A stretch of DNA of 64,000 nt from Roseibium algicola (GTDB lineage: Bacteria; Pseudomonadota; Alphaproteobacteria; Rhizobiales; Stappiaceae): positions 30,446 to 94,445 of the forward strand of contig NZ_CP019632.1 of NCBI RefSeq assembly GCF_001999245.1. The letters are read 5' to 3'. Positions 45,235 through 54,159 of the stretch are shown piece after piece. The notes below the pieces were generated by a model. It had not been told where the DNA came from and did no database searches. It saw only the letters and a program-made list of their open reading frames with translations. Within the stretch, counting starts at the first letter, position 1. Each line of letters begins with the position of its first letter. Made by a program: the position numbers and the translations under genes.

Positions 45235-47418
45235 TCAGGTTTCCCCTTTCCATGCCAGAAGCCGCATAGCATTTGCGGTGACGAGTACTGTTGCGCCTGT
45301 GTCGGCAAGGATTGCTGGCCAAAGACCGGTTACACCTGCGACGGTCGTCACCAAAAACAACGCTTTCAGGCCCAGAGCCATCCCCACGTTCAGTTTAATG
45401 TTCCTCATCACCGCATGAGACAGGCTTATCATCTGGGCAACGTCCATCACCCGCCCATGCAATATGGCTGCGTCGGCAGTTTCAAGTGCCACATCCGTGC
45501 CGCCTCCCATGGCGATACCGATATCCGCGGCGGCCAGAGCCGGCGCGTCGTTGATGCCGTCTCCCACTTTGGCAACTTTCAGGCCGTCCGCGCGTAGTTC
45601 ATCGACGATCCGTTGCTTGTCCTGCGGTAGAAGGTCCGCGCGCGGCTCGATGCCGAGAGCGTCTGCAATCGCCGTGGCCGTTCGGGTGTTATCACCCGTC
45701 AGCATCAGCGTGCGAATTCCCCGCGCCTTTAAGGAAGCGAGGCCGTCTATCGCATCTGTCCTTGGTTCGTCACGCATGGCGAAAAGAGCGGAAACCTTGT
45801 TGTCTACAAGCAGCACTGAAACAGTTTTGCCCTCGGCATTGAACGCATCGGCAACCGCAATCTGATTGTCAGTCATGCTGACCCGGTCGCGAGCAGCGGT
45901 CGCGGATCCAAGAAAAACCGACACACCGCCGACTCGGCCTTCGACGCCCTTTCCGGGGACCGCGCGTGCTTGGGATGCAGGCGGAATGGGTGCCTTCTCG
46001 GAGTCAGCCTTTTGCAGAATTGCGAGAGCAAGCGGATGGTTCGATCCTTGCTCCAACGCGGCTGCAAGGCTCAGCGACCGCTGATCGCTGCTCCCAAACG
46101 ACCTGATGTCGGTAACCACCGGCCGGCCTTCTGTGAGGGTTCCGGTTTTGTCGAAAGCCACCGCCGTTATCGCTGAAAAACCCTCAAGCACGGCGCCGCC
46201 TTTCATCAGCAGGCCGCGCCGGGCCCCGCTCGCCAGACCGGCGGCAACCGCCGCAGGGGTGGAAATGACCAGGGCGCAAGGGCAGCCAATCAGGAGAATG
46301 GCGAGCCCCTTGTAGATCCAGTCGCTCCAGTCGGCGCCGGCCAAGACCGGCGGCACGGACGCAATCAACGCTCCCAGGACAAGAACTCCTGGCGTGTAGT
46401 AGCGCGAGAAACGCTCAATGAACCGCTCGGTCGGCGCCTTGCTTTCCTGCGCCTCCTCGACCAGCCGGACCACCCGGGCGATCGTATTGTCCTCGGCGGT
46501 GGCGGCGACCCTGACGCGCAACACTCCGTCAATGCTGATCGTGCCAGCAAAAACCGTGTCACCCTCCGCCTTGCGCCCGGGCACACTCTCGCCGGTAACC
46601 GGCGCCTCGTTTATCTCGGACGAACCCTCAAGGATTTTCCCGTCTGCGGGAATTCGATCGCCTGGCCTCACAACGATGACGTCGCCAACCGAAAGACTAT
46701 CTGCGGGCACTTCCGAGATCGCATTGCCCTGTTCGAGTTGGGCAGTCTTCGGCACCAAATCGGCGAGGTCAGCGATACTCGCGCGCGCACGCCCGGCGGC
46801 AACGCCCTCCAGCATCTCACCGACCAGAAACAACAAGACGACAACGGCAGCTTCCTCGGTGGCCCCAATTAGCACCGCTCCAACCGCCGCGACAGTCATC
46901 AGCGTTTCGATTGAAAACGGGCTGCCCAAGGTCGCGGCCACATACGCACGGCGCGCCACCGGGACGAGGCCGACTAGCATGGCCAGCAGGAAAGCCCAGG
47001 GCCCCGCTGCCGGTATGAGTCGCCCGATAGAAAAAGCGGCGACAAGGAGAATGCCGCAGGCCATCGTCAGCAAGGCCTTGCGCGTCCGCCACCATGGCCG
47101 CTCTGTGTTGTGGCTCGCATGGTTCCGCGAAACGGCTTCTACCGTCGGCGCCTCGGGGTCTACGTCCCTTAAAGCCGGGGATTCGTCAAACGGCGTGATG
47201 CCGTAGCCGAGGCGTCTCACTCGTTGCATGACCTGATTGTCGGAAACCGTGCCGTCATGGCTGATCACCAAACTTGCTCCAGGCACGGACACGGCCACCT
47301 CCCCGATGCCGGGCAAGCGGCGTAAAGCGGTGTCGATCTTTGACGCACACGAGGCACAATCCATGCCCTCGACTCGGAAACGGGTTATCAGATTTGAACT
47401 GTCGGGGGTAATAGTCAT
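45235..47418 (-). CDS. P1B-type heavy-metal-exporting ATPase (Zn/Cd/Pb type)
   Basis: 727 residues. An N-terminal HMA domain with GMDCASC (19-25) is followed by eight membrane segments, the metal-site IGCPCALVIS, the phosphorylation site DKTGTLTEG, TGES and GDGINDAPALA. CPC with one HMA domain is the ZntA/CadA/PbrA class, which exports Zn2+, Cd2+ or Pb2+. It is preceded by a perfect MerR-type promoter at 47446-47476. Confidence 0.95.
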   Translation of the reverse strand: MTITPDSSNLITRFRVEGMDCASCASKIDTALRRLPGIGEVAVSVPGASLVISHDGTVSDNQVMQRVRRLGYGITPFDESPALRDVDPEAPTVEAVSRNHASHNTERPWWRTRKALLTMACGILLVAAFSIGRLIPAAGPWAFLLAMLVGLVPVARRAYVAATLGSPFSIETLMTVAAVGAVLIGATEEAAVVVLLFLVGEMLEGVAAGRARASIADLADLVPKTAQLEQGNAISEVPADSLSVGDVIVVRPGDRIPADGKILEGSSEINEAPVTGESVPGRKAEGDTVFAGTISIDGVLRVRVAATAEDNTIARVVRLVEEAQESKAPTERFIERFSRYYTPGVLVLGALIASVPPVLAGADWSDWIYKGLAILLIGCPCALVISTPAAVAAGLASGARRGLLMKGGAVLEGFSAITAVAFDKTGTLTEGRPVVTDIRSFGSSDQRSLSLAAALEQGSNHPLALAILQKADSEKAPIPPASQARAVPGKGVEGRVGGVSVFLGSATAARDRVSMTDNQIAVADAFNAEGKTVSVLLVDNKVSALFAMRDEPRTDAIDGLASLKARGIRTLMLTGDNTRTATAIADALGIEPRADLLPQDKQRIVDELRADGLKVAKVGDGINDAPALAAADIGIAMGGGTDVALETADAAILHGRVMDVAQMISLSHAVMRNIKLNVGMALGLKALFLVTTVAGVTGLWPAILADTGATVLVTANAMRLLAWKGET

Positions 47419-47445
47419 TTTCGACCTCTTGCATTTTCGCTCTAC

Positions 47446-47476
47446 AAGATAGTCTCTCTAGTAGCTAGAGATTCAA
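47446..47476 (-). promoter_or_regulatory. MerR/CadR-type promoter of the P1B ATPase
   Basis: On the minus strand: TTGAAT, 19-bp spacer, TATCTT, with the spacer dyad CTCTAG-CTA-CTAGAG (perfect). The -10 is 28 bp before the ATG. Confidence 0.85.
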
Positions 47477-47593
47477 GAGGTGTAGACGGACTTTTCTCAA
47501 TCAGTCAGCTTTGTCAAAGTGCTGGCGTTTCAAATTTCATTTTCCGTTTTCGCAGTTATGGATTTCTTGAGAATTTATCTGTAAGTATTGCGA

Positions 47594-47947
47594 ATGCGTA
47601 ACTGGGTCTTAACCATACTGATTGTGATTTATACGGGGCTTCATTCCGCCGCCGCAGTTGGTGCTGCCCAGACAGCCGGGGAGCCGGTGCTTCCAGACCA
47701 AAAAGCAGTTCAAAACGCCTCGATCGTGTCCGAAACACTCACGTCGCATAACCTCAGGTGCTGCAATCGAACGAGCAACCAAGCAAAGTCTCAAAAACCA
47801 GCCAAGTGTGGAGTCGATTGCGTGTCAATTGCGGGTTCGTTGGAACCGAGATTTTTGAAGGCGGAATTGGTTTTGGAAGATACTGTATTGCTTGGCCTTT
47901 TTTCCAAAGATCCAAAGCCAGAAGACAGGCCTCCAAGAATTTACTGA
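47594..47947 (+). CDS. Hypothetical Cys-containing periplasmic protein
   Basis: 117 residues from ATG 47594; signal peptide RNWVLTILIVIYTGLHSAAA. Cys residues occur as NLRCCNRT and KCGVDCVS, suggesting a metal-binding or disulfide-bonded mature protein of about 90 residues. It diverges from the P1B ATPase and precedes an L,D-transpeptidase. Unrecognised. Confidence 0.55.
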   Translation: MRNWVLTILIVIYTGLHSAAAVGAAQTAGEPVLPDQKAVQNASIVSETLTSHNLRCCNRTSNQAKSQKPAKCGVDCVSIAGSLEPRFLKAELVLEDTVLLGLFSKDPKPEDRPPRIY

Positions 47948-48010
47948 CACGTGGCAGCTTTATCGCTGCAAAGCTTCCTGCGATCGTTAGTAATTTTTTG
48001 GAGAAAAGCG

Positions 48011-48571
48011 ATGATTACTCGTCGTAATTTACTCATTGGCTCCGTCGGAGCAGTTGGAGCCTTTGTCATGCCTGCTTATGCACATGACAAGAAACAGTTC
48101 AAGATCGACCCCAAATTCGAACCGCAATCCGTACGATACTTTTCCTATCCTCCTGGGACGATAGTTGTCGATACGAAAAATCATTTCCTCTACCTCGTTC
48201 AGAGTTTCGGCAGGGCGCGCCGCTATGGAATTGGTGTCGGCAAAGCGGGATTGTCGCTGAAAGGGGAGGCGGTAATAAAACGCAAGGCGGAGTGGCCAAG
48301 CTGGCGTCCCACCGCAAACATGATACGTCGTAACCCCGGCAAATATCGGAAATACGCAAATGGTGTCCCTGGTGGACCGAATAACCCTCTTGGATCAAGA
48401 GCGCTTTACCTTTATCGAAACGGCCGGGACACCATGTACCGGATCCATGGAACCACCGAACCTTCCTCTATCGGTCGATCCGTCTCTAACGGCTGCGTTC
48501 GGATGATCAATACTCATGTTGAAGATCTCTATGAACGCGTGCCTTTAGGCACAAGAGTGGTCGTTTTGTGA
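48011..48571 (+). CDS. YkuD-type L,D-transpeptidase with Tat signal
   Basis: 186 residues from ATG 48011; TRRNLLIGSVGAVGAFVMPA is a twin-arginine signal. The YkuD domain has YRIHGTTEP and SVSNGCVRMI (catalytic Cys). It forms 3-3 peptidoglycan cross-links or attaches lipoproteins. Followed 235 bp later by a second YkuD gene. Confidence 0.9.
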   Translation: MITRRNLLIGSVGAVGAFVMPAYAHDKKQFKIDPKFEPQSVRYFSYPPGTIVVDTKNHFLYLVQSFGRARRYGIGVGKAGLSLKGEAVIKRKAEWPSWRPTANMIRRNPGKYRKYANGVPGGPNNPLGSRALYLYRNGRDTMYRIHGTTEPSSIGRSVSNGCVRMINTHVEDLYERVPLGTRVVVL

Positions 48572-48806
48572 GTACCCAATAGCCGAAAACTCTGGTCAGG
48601 CACGTGGCTGCATCCGGCGCGTGCCTTTACAAATGAGGGCTGCATTAGCCCAAGAAGACAGAAACCCAAGTACGAGCTTTGGACGATCATTTGTCGAGCG
48701 TTTCATCTGACCGCTTTGATCGACTTTTACGTATGGAGAGAAAAAGCATTATTTGGTTGATCTGAAATGTCTTGGCTATTTCCCCAAACAAACAAGTAGT
48801 ATCTGA

Positions 48807-49475
48807 ATGACTTACCTCTCAAGAAGATCCTTTCTTTCAGGATCGGCATGCTTTGCTAGCGTCGTTGTTAGCGGATGTGCCTCTGACAAGGCACAAATAA
48901 AACCAGTGCCATATTCTGAAGACCCAGCCTACATATCGATGTATGGCGCTATGCCAACCGAGCGGTTTCCGCTACCGGCAATTAACTTGAAAAAAGTACC
49001 AGAGCGTTTCTACCGCCAGCAAGTTGATTACAACACTCCTGAAAAAGTGGGCACACTTGTTGTCGACACGCAAAACTTTTATCTCTACCTGGTTCAGGAA
49101 AACAAAAAGGCAATGCGATATGGAGTGGGGCTTGGTCGGGCCGGATTCGAATGGTCAGGACGGGCTCGGATTGCGCGCAAGACTGAGTGGCCCAAATGGA
49201 CACCACCAGAGGAAATGATCGAGCGGGAACCGGAACTCGAGAAATGGAGTTGGCGGAACGGTGGAATGCCTCCCGGGTTGGAAAATCCTCTAGGAGCGAG
49301 AGCGCTTTATATTTTTCAGGGAAATCGCGACACGCTCTATCGCTTACATGGAACTTCTGAATATTGGACAATTGGCACCGCGGTTTCCAGCGGCTGCGTC
49401 AGATTGATGAACCAAGACATAATCGATCTTTTTGGACGGGTGCCTGTCGGGTCACCGATTGTAGTATTGTCGTGA
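48807..49475 (+). CDS. YkuD-type L,D-transpeptidase lipoprotein
   Basis: 222 residues. The start MTYLSRRSFLSGSACFASVV ends in the lipobox SGCAS, with twin Arg in the n-region. The YkuD motif is LYRLHGTSEYW...VSSGCVRLM. It is a paralogue of the upstream gene (both have WPKWTP- or WPSWRP-type segments before the catalytic part). Confidence 0.9.
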   Translation: MTYLSRRSFLSGSACFASVVVSGCASDKAQIKPVPYSEDPAYISMYGAMPTERFPLPAINLKKVPERFYRQQVDYNTPEKVGTLVVDTQNFYLYLVQENKKAMRYGVGLGRAGFEWSGRARIARKTEWPKWTPPEEMIEREPELEKWSWRNGGMPPGLENPLGARALYIFQGNRDTLYRLHGTSEYWTIGTAVSSGCVRLMNQDIIDLFGRVPVGSPIVVLS

Positions 49476-49651
49476 ACCGACAATCGGTAAATTCAGCTGG
49501 TTACGGGGACGATGTACGGCGAATTGTCAAATTGTCCCTGATAACTCTGGGATCGATTGTTCGGCCGCACGGCCTTAACAGCTCACAAGGCCGCGGTAAC
49601 CAAACATCGCGGCAATCCGATTTGATCGCACCATGCGTTAGCTGCGGCATG

Positions 49652-50593
49652 TCACGTTTGCTTATAAGACCGATCATGCCCAAACAACGGAACATCGTTT
49701 TCGCACACACCCTCGCGCTCAAACTCCAGAGTGGTATGAACGATGCCGAAGGAATCTGATAGTTTTTCTTTCAGCTCCAACTTGATTGCCTCCAACTGTT
49801 TCCAGTCAACTTCTTCGACGACTACATGAGCGTCTAACGCTGGAGCGTTCTCTTCCATCTGCCATAGGTGTACGTGATGTACCTCGCGAACCCCAGATGT
49901 TGCACGCAGTAGATCGACGACATCATGTCCTTCGATGTCCGGGGGACTACCCAGCATCAACGTTCTGACCGGTCCGCCAATCTCCGTCACTGCCAGATAG
50001 AGGATGTATCCCGCAATGCCGATGGTAACAGCGGGGTCGACCCATCGCATATCGAATAGGATGATCAAGGTCCCGCCGACGATTACCGCAACGGACGCCA
50101 GTGCATCCGATAGGTTGTGCAAGAACAGGGCACGAATGTTCTGACTTCCCTTTTGCATCGACCAGGTCAGTGCTGCTGTCAAAGCATCTACGCCGAGAGC
50201 AAACCCTGCGATAATCACGACCGTCCAGCCCTGGACGTCCGGTGGTTCAATCAGGCGCATTCCTCCTTCATAAATTAGGTAAAGGCCGACGATAATAAGG
50301 GTCGTATAATTGATGAGCGCAGCTACTGTTTCTATGCGTCCGTAGCCGAATGTCATACGTTCATCCGCAGGGCGCCGCGCAATCTTGCGGGCAGCGAAGG
50401 CAATAATCAGCGCGGCCATGTCTGAAAAATTGTGCAAGGCGTCTGCAATCAGTGCAAGGCTTCCGGCAAAGAGGCCGCCCACTATTTGTGCGATCGTCAG
50501 AAGGCCATTAGCCCAAATTGCCACGCCGACTCTGCGGTCGCCGCTTTGAGGATCGAGGTGCACGTGACTATGCCCGTGGTGGTCATGCGGCAT
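49652..50593 (-). CDS. Cation diffusion facilitator (CDF) exporter
   Basis: 313 residues from ATG 50593 (MPHDHHGHSHVHLDPQ), with an optional 7-residue extension. A His-rich N terminus is followed by six membrane segments; metal-site residues are in ALHNFSD and HNLSDAL. The C-terminal domain is HHVHLWQMEENAP. Exports Zn2+, Cd2+ or Co2+ by proton antiport. Its start overlaps the end of the transglutaminase-like gene, so both would share the promoter at 51374-51404. Confidence 0.92.
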   Translation of the reverse strand: MPHDHHGHSHVHLDPQSGDRRVGVAIWANGLLTIAQIVGGLFAGSLALIADALHNFSDMAALIIAFAARKIARRPADERMTFGYGRIETVAALINYTTLIIVGLYLIYEGGMRLIEPPDVQGWTVVIIAGFALGVDALTAALTWSMQKGSQNIRALFLHNLSDALASVAVIVGGTLIILFDMRWVDPAVTIGIAGYILYLAVTEIGGPVRTLMLGSPPDIEGHDVVDLLRATSGVREVHHVHLWQMEENAPALDAHVVVEEVDWKQLEAIKLELKEKLSDSFGIVHTTLEFEREGVCENDVPLFGHDRSYKQT

Positions 50594-51344
50594 CTGCGAT
50601 CCCTCCGTGATCATGGATTGCAGACCTACTGGGCTTTAATCGGCCTGATCGAATGGCACGGACGCGAGTGTTCATCCAGTGACGTATGATGAACCGGTAA
50701 AGCCAGCCCCTCACTCGTCCGAATTTTTGCATGTGCTCTGAATAGAATTGATCCGGCGTTTCAAACACACCAAAGTCCTGCTCGATGCCCGTATCTTGAA
50801 TGTAGGTGTCATGCCCCTCCCAACGAACCGGTGGCGCGTCAAGGCAATCGGTGCCCGCACCGAAACCACACAAGCTCTTGTTTCCGGAAAAGGTCTGCTG
50901 GAGAACGCTCAAGAATTTTGCATCTAGAATGAATCCTTCGAGATTAATCCATTTGCCGTCGAACTCGACCTCAACCCAGGAATGAATAATTTCTTGTGGT
51001 GCGATCGGAAAGATCAAATCCGGGACGACACCACGTTGTAGCTCCTTGTGAATCGTGAACCCTCGCAGGCGGCACTTGATACCTACACCGCGCAATAGCG
51101 CCATTAGGAGCGTTCCCTTGGTGTTGCACTGGCCGTACCCATCTCGAAGTACTTCAGACGCGGGAATGTTGTCCGCCCGATTGTAGCCGAAGGCGATTTC
51201 GTTTCGAACAAAGTCGTAGATTGCGCCTATGCGATCGTACTGAGGCAGTCGGAGCCATTTCCGATCTTCAGTCAGACGGACAACGGATGGTGCGCGGTAA
51301 TCGAGTAACTGCGTGGCGGCAAGAAGGGGGGCAGCATCGGGCAT
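50583..51344 (-). CDS. Transglutaminase-like domain protein
   Basis: 253 residues. The transglutaminase fold has Cys in DGYGQCNTKGTLLMALLRG, His in IIHSWVEVEFDGKW and Asp/Asn after it (LEGFILDAKF). Such domains act as peptidases or cross-linkers. It is the first gene after a MerR-type promoter and coupled to the CDF exporter. Confidence 0.75.
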   Translation of the reverse strand: MPDAAPLLAATQLLDYRAPSVVRLTEDRKWLRLPQYDRIGAIYDFVRNEIAFGYNRADNIPASEVLRDGYGQCNTKGTLLMALLRGVGIKCRLRGFTIHKELQRGVVPDLIFPIAPQEIIHSWVEVEFDGKWINLEGFILDAKFLSVLQQTFSGNKSLCGFGAGTDCLDAPPVRWEGHDTYIQDTGIEQDFGVFETPDQFYSEHMQKFGRVRGWLYRFIIRHWMNTRVRAIRSGRLKPSRSAIHDHGGIADAA

Positions 51345-51373
51345 GTGATTGTTCCTCGTATCGACCGAGTATG

Positions 51374-51404
51374 TATGTAGTTTCTATAGTCGCTAGAGGT
51401 TCAA
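51374..51404 (-). promoter_or_regulatory. MerR/CadR-type promoter of the transglutaminase-CDF unit
   Basis: On the minus strand: TTGAAC, 19-bp spacer, TACATA, with dyad CTCTAG-CGA-CTATAG (one mismatch). It lies 30 bp before the transglutaminase-like ATG within a 335-bp gap (51345-51679) that has no supported gene. Confidence 0.75.
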
Positions 51405-51679
51405 GAGGTGGCCACCCAAAAAATCTAGACTCTGAAGGGCAGCTGTTGCTCCCTGTCTGCGAACGAAATTCCGACAAGGCCCATTACTCTGGTTTCTGTA
51501 CTATCTCACCCGCAAAGGGAACATGTGGGTTGTTTGATTTTCATAGTCTAATTTGCGATGCCGCCGCCCCGATTTATTTCCGAACCGAAGACGGCCATAA
51601 AGTTTAAGACATGATCCATCATCAGAGCTAAGCAAGTAATAGGCGGGGAAGATCGATTCAATAACCGTCAAAGTAATAC

Positions 51680-52108
51680 CTAAGCACCGATCTCATCGTG
51701 ATCAGTTAGGCACTCGGAGTGGTCTCGGAGTACCTCAAGTACGCGACAGTCAGCTGTGCGGCCACCGCTACACTCCTTGACCATTCGCTTCAGTTCCGTA
51801 CGAAGCGCCTGTAAACGCGCGATGCGCTGTTCGACCTGCTTAAGCTGCCGACGTGCAATCGTGTCAGCCTTGCCGCAGGGCCGGTCGGGATGATCGCAGA
51901 GGTCCAGGAGCTCCCGGATTGCTTCCAATGAAAAACCAAGCTGCCGCGAATGGCGAATAAATGAAAGTTTGTCGAGTTGCTCATTACTATAGCGTCTCTG
52001 TCCCCCCTCAGTACGGTCCGGTTCTGGTAGAAGCCCGATCTGTTCATAATAGCGAATAGTCTGCACTTTCGTGCCTGTTTTCTTTGCAAGACCGCCGATC
52101 GTGAGCAT
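51680..52108 (-). CDS. MerR-family metal-responsive regulator (CadR/PbrR-like)
   Basis: 142 residues. The MerR winged helix is MLTIGGLAKKTGTKVQTIRY...EPDRTEGGQRRY. The effector region has Cys in LLDLCDHPDRPCGKAD and a C-terminal cluster CSGG...DCRVLEV...SECL. That fits the Zn/Cd/Pb-sensing branch (CadR, ZntR, PbrR). It diverges from the DsbB operon and is the only MerR gene here, so it is the natural regulator of all four CTCTAG-type promoters. Confidence 0.88.
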   Translation of the reverse strand: MLTIGGLAKKTGTKVQTIRYYEQIGLLPEPDRTEGGQRRYSNEQLDKLSFIRHSRQLGFSLEAIRELLDLCDHPDRPCGKADTIARRQLKQVEQRIARLQALRTELKRMVKECSGGRTADCRVLEVLRDHSECLTDHDEIGA

Positions 52109-52218
52109 GAATTAGTTATCCAAATACAAAATTATACGGAGCGAAATGGACTTTCAGCAGCGCCGAACCTAAGCCATTTGCTTCCGCGCGACAATCAAGC
52201 ACGTCCGCAAATTTGAGC

Positions 52219-52249
52219 TTGAACCTCTAGTGGCTTTAGGAATTATACG
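52219..52249 (+). promoter_or_regulatory. MerR/CadR-type promoter of the DsbB-LspA operon
   Basis: TTGAAC, 19-bp spacer CTCTAGTGGCTTTAGGAAT, TATACG, with half-sites CTCTAG-TGG-CTTTAG. It lies in the gap divergent from merR. Confidence 0.75.
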
Positions 52250-52299
52250 TATTCCGAAAAAGGTAATTCAGTAGTCAGTTACTGCCACATTCGAACTGT

Positions 52300-52584
52300 T
52301 TGATCTCCAAACGTGTACGAACTCTGAGGTTTTTAGGACGCGCCGGATACTGGTGGTCGTGTTTTTTGGCAACCAGTTTTGCTGCTCTACCGGAAACCCA
52401 CGCCACAATAGACATCCTCGCATTGGATTTGACCAAAATGAAAACAATTCACACCTCTACCGGCGCTGACCGGAACGCGTCTGTAAACCTGACAAATGAT
52501 TTACGGCCACTTGTGAGGGAGAGTAGTTGGTACAACGACATGCCCGGCGAAGCAGTTTTCACCACACTAGACGAGGGGATCTGA
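52300..52584 (+). CDS. Hypothetical small secreted protein, first gene of the DsbB operon
   Basis: 94 residues if the TTG at 52300 is used; there is no ATG near the start. The N terminus (RFLGRAGYWWSCFLATSFAA) looks like a signal peptide. The mature part is unrecognised. It ends 4 bp before dsbB. Confidence 0.35.
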   Translation: MISKRVRTLRFLGRAGYWWSCFLATSFAALPETHATIDILALDLTKMKTIHTSTGADRNASVNLTNDLRPLVRESSWYNDMPGEAVFTTLDEGI

Positions 52585-52588
52585 CTTT

Positions 52589-53011
52589 ATGGCCCGCGTA
52601 TCCGGAGAAATGGCGCTAGTCCTTGCCTGGATTGTTTCTCTTGTCGCTACACTCGCAGTATTGTTCATCGGCGAAGTGTTAGGCCAAACGCCTTGCGTGC
52701 TTTGTTGGTTCCAGCGGGCCTTTATGTTTCCTCTGGTTGTTGTCCTAGGGTTTGGTCTTTGGTGGCAAGACCGTCGAGTTGGTCGCTACGGCGTAGTTTT
52801 GGCACTTGGAGGCGGAGCCGTCGCACTCTGGCACCTAGGTCTTTACGTAGGCCTGATTCCTGAGCCCATTCAACCATGCTCTGCAACCGGTCCTTCCTGC
52901 ACTGACTCCAACCAATTGTTCCTCGGCGTTCCCATCCCGTTGATGGCGCTCGTTGCGTTCGCTCTCATCGGCCTGTTGTCCGCCCTGTCACTCAAGGAGA
53001 CACATAAATGA
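52589..53011 (+). CDS. dsbB: DsbB-family disulfide oxidoreductase
   Basis: 140 residues, four membrane segments; the redox pairs are CVLCWFQR and the periplasmic-loop CSATGPSC. It re-oxidises DsbA using quinone. Overlaps dsbA by 4 bp. Confidence 0.92.
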   Translation: MARVSGEMALVLAWIVSLVATLAVLFIGEVLGQTPCVLCWFQRAFMFPLVVVLGFGLWWQDRRVGRYGVVLALGGGAVALWHLGLYVGLIPEPIQPCSATGPSCTDSNQLFLGVPIPLMALVAFALIGLLSALSLKETHK

Positions 53012-53667
53012 ACCGCCGCGCATTGATCTTATCTGTGCTCGCACTTGGCAGTGCCAGCTTCGTCGGTGCCGCCTGGTATGTGAAACGCCAAGCGCCTTTG
53101 GAGAGTGCCCAATCTCTCGTCTCAGAGGGCAACGAGGTCCTTGTTCGGCCCTACTCACCAGTCCTTGGGCCAGAAAACGCACCGGTCACAATTGTCGAGT
53201 TCTTCGACCCCGCCTGTGAGGCCTGTCGCGCGTTTCATCCAATTGTGAAAGACCTCTTGGCGCAGCATGAACCCGCGGTTCGTGTCGTGATACGTTACAC
53301 GCCATTTCACGGTGCGGCATCAGAAGAAGCGATCCGAATCCTCGAAGCCGCACGAATGCAAGGTGTCTTCGAGCCTGTGCTGGAGGCTGTTTTGCGCGAA
53401 CAGCCCAGGTGGGCTTCGCACGGCTCCCCACAGCCAGGTTTGATACTCGGAATTGCCGCGGCCGCAGGTCTTGATGCGGAGGCCGCGCGTACACAAATGC
53501 TTGCACCCGACGTCGTTGGGATCCTCAACCAAGACCGTGCGGACGTCGAAGCTGTCGGGGTGCGGCAGACACCAACATTCTTCGTAAACGGAAAGCCGTT
53601 GGATCCATTCGGCGATGTTGAGCTGCGGCGCCTGGTTTCGGCGGAAGTTGCTGCGGTTCAAAACTGA
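53008..53667 (+). CDS. DsbA-family oxidoreductase, copy 2
   Basis: 219 residues with an N-terminal anchor or signal (ALILSVLALGSASFVGAAW), active site FFDPACEACRA and cis-Pro loop RQTPTFFVNG. Paralogue of the 31857 gene. Presumed partner of the dsbB just upstream. Confidence 0.92.
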   Translation: MNRRALILSVLALGSASFVGAAWYVKRQAPLESAQSLVSEGNEVLVRPYSPVLGPENAPVTIVEFFDPACEACRAFHPIVKDLLAQHEPAVRVVIRYTPFHGAASEEAIRILEAARMQGVFEPVLEAVLREQPRWASHGSPQPGLILGIAAAAGLDAEAARTQMLAPDVVGILNQDRADVEAVGVRQTPTFFVNGKPLDPFGDVELRRLVSAEVAAVQN

Positions 53668-53694
53668 ACTGCGATCTACAAAGGAAGAACGGCA

Positions 53695-54159
53695 ATGAGA
53701 ATAGTACTGTCCCAAACGCTGGCGGCACTCGTAATCATCATAGGGTTCTCTGCCGCCTCCGTGGCAGGCTCAGACAAAGTGCTAATTGAGGATGCATGGT
53801 CTCGCGCATCCATCGGTACCAGTCGTCCCGGTGTGGCCTACATGAAAATCCGTAATACCGGCGACCTTGCAGTAACGCTGAGAAGCATTGGTACGGATAT
53901 TGCGCTGAAACCTGAAATTCACCGGACATCAACGACTAACCAAGGTGTGAGTTCCATGACGCCTGTCGGCGAAATCGAAATTGCTCCGGGAAAAGCAGTG
54001 ATTCTGGAACCAGGAGGACTTCATGCGATGCTGATGGGGCTGCAACGGAAAATGACCGAGGGTGAAAGTTTCCTTATGACCCTGGCTTTTTCCGATGGTG
54101 GTGAAGTAACAGTCGAGATTCCAATCCTTAGCATCGCCGCACGTGGACCCGAGAGCTGA
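53695..54159 (+). CDS. PCu(A)C-family periplasmic copper chaperone
   Basis: 154 residues with signal peptide (LAALVIIIGFSAASVAG). The copper ligands H...M...HxM appear as EIHRTST, SSMTPV and GLHAML. PCuAC delivers Cu(I) to cytochrome oxidase. Its stop shares a base with the sco start (TGATG). Confidence 0.88.
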   Translation: MRIVLSQTLAALVIIIGFSAASVAGSDKVLIEDAWSRASIGTSRPGVAYMKIRNTGDLAVTLRSIGTDIALKPEIHRTSTTNQGVSSMTPVGEIEIAPGKAVILEPGGLHAMLMGLQRKMTEGESFLMTLAFSDGGEVTVEIPILSIAARGPES

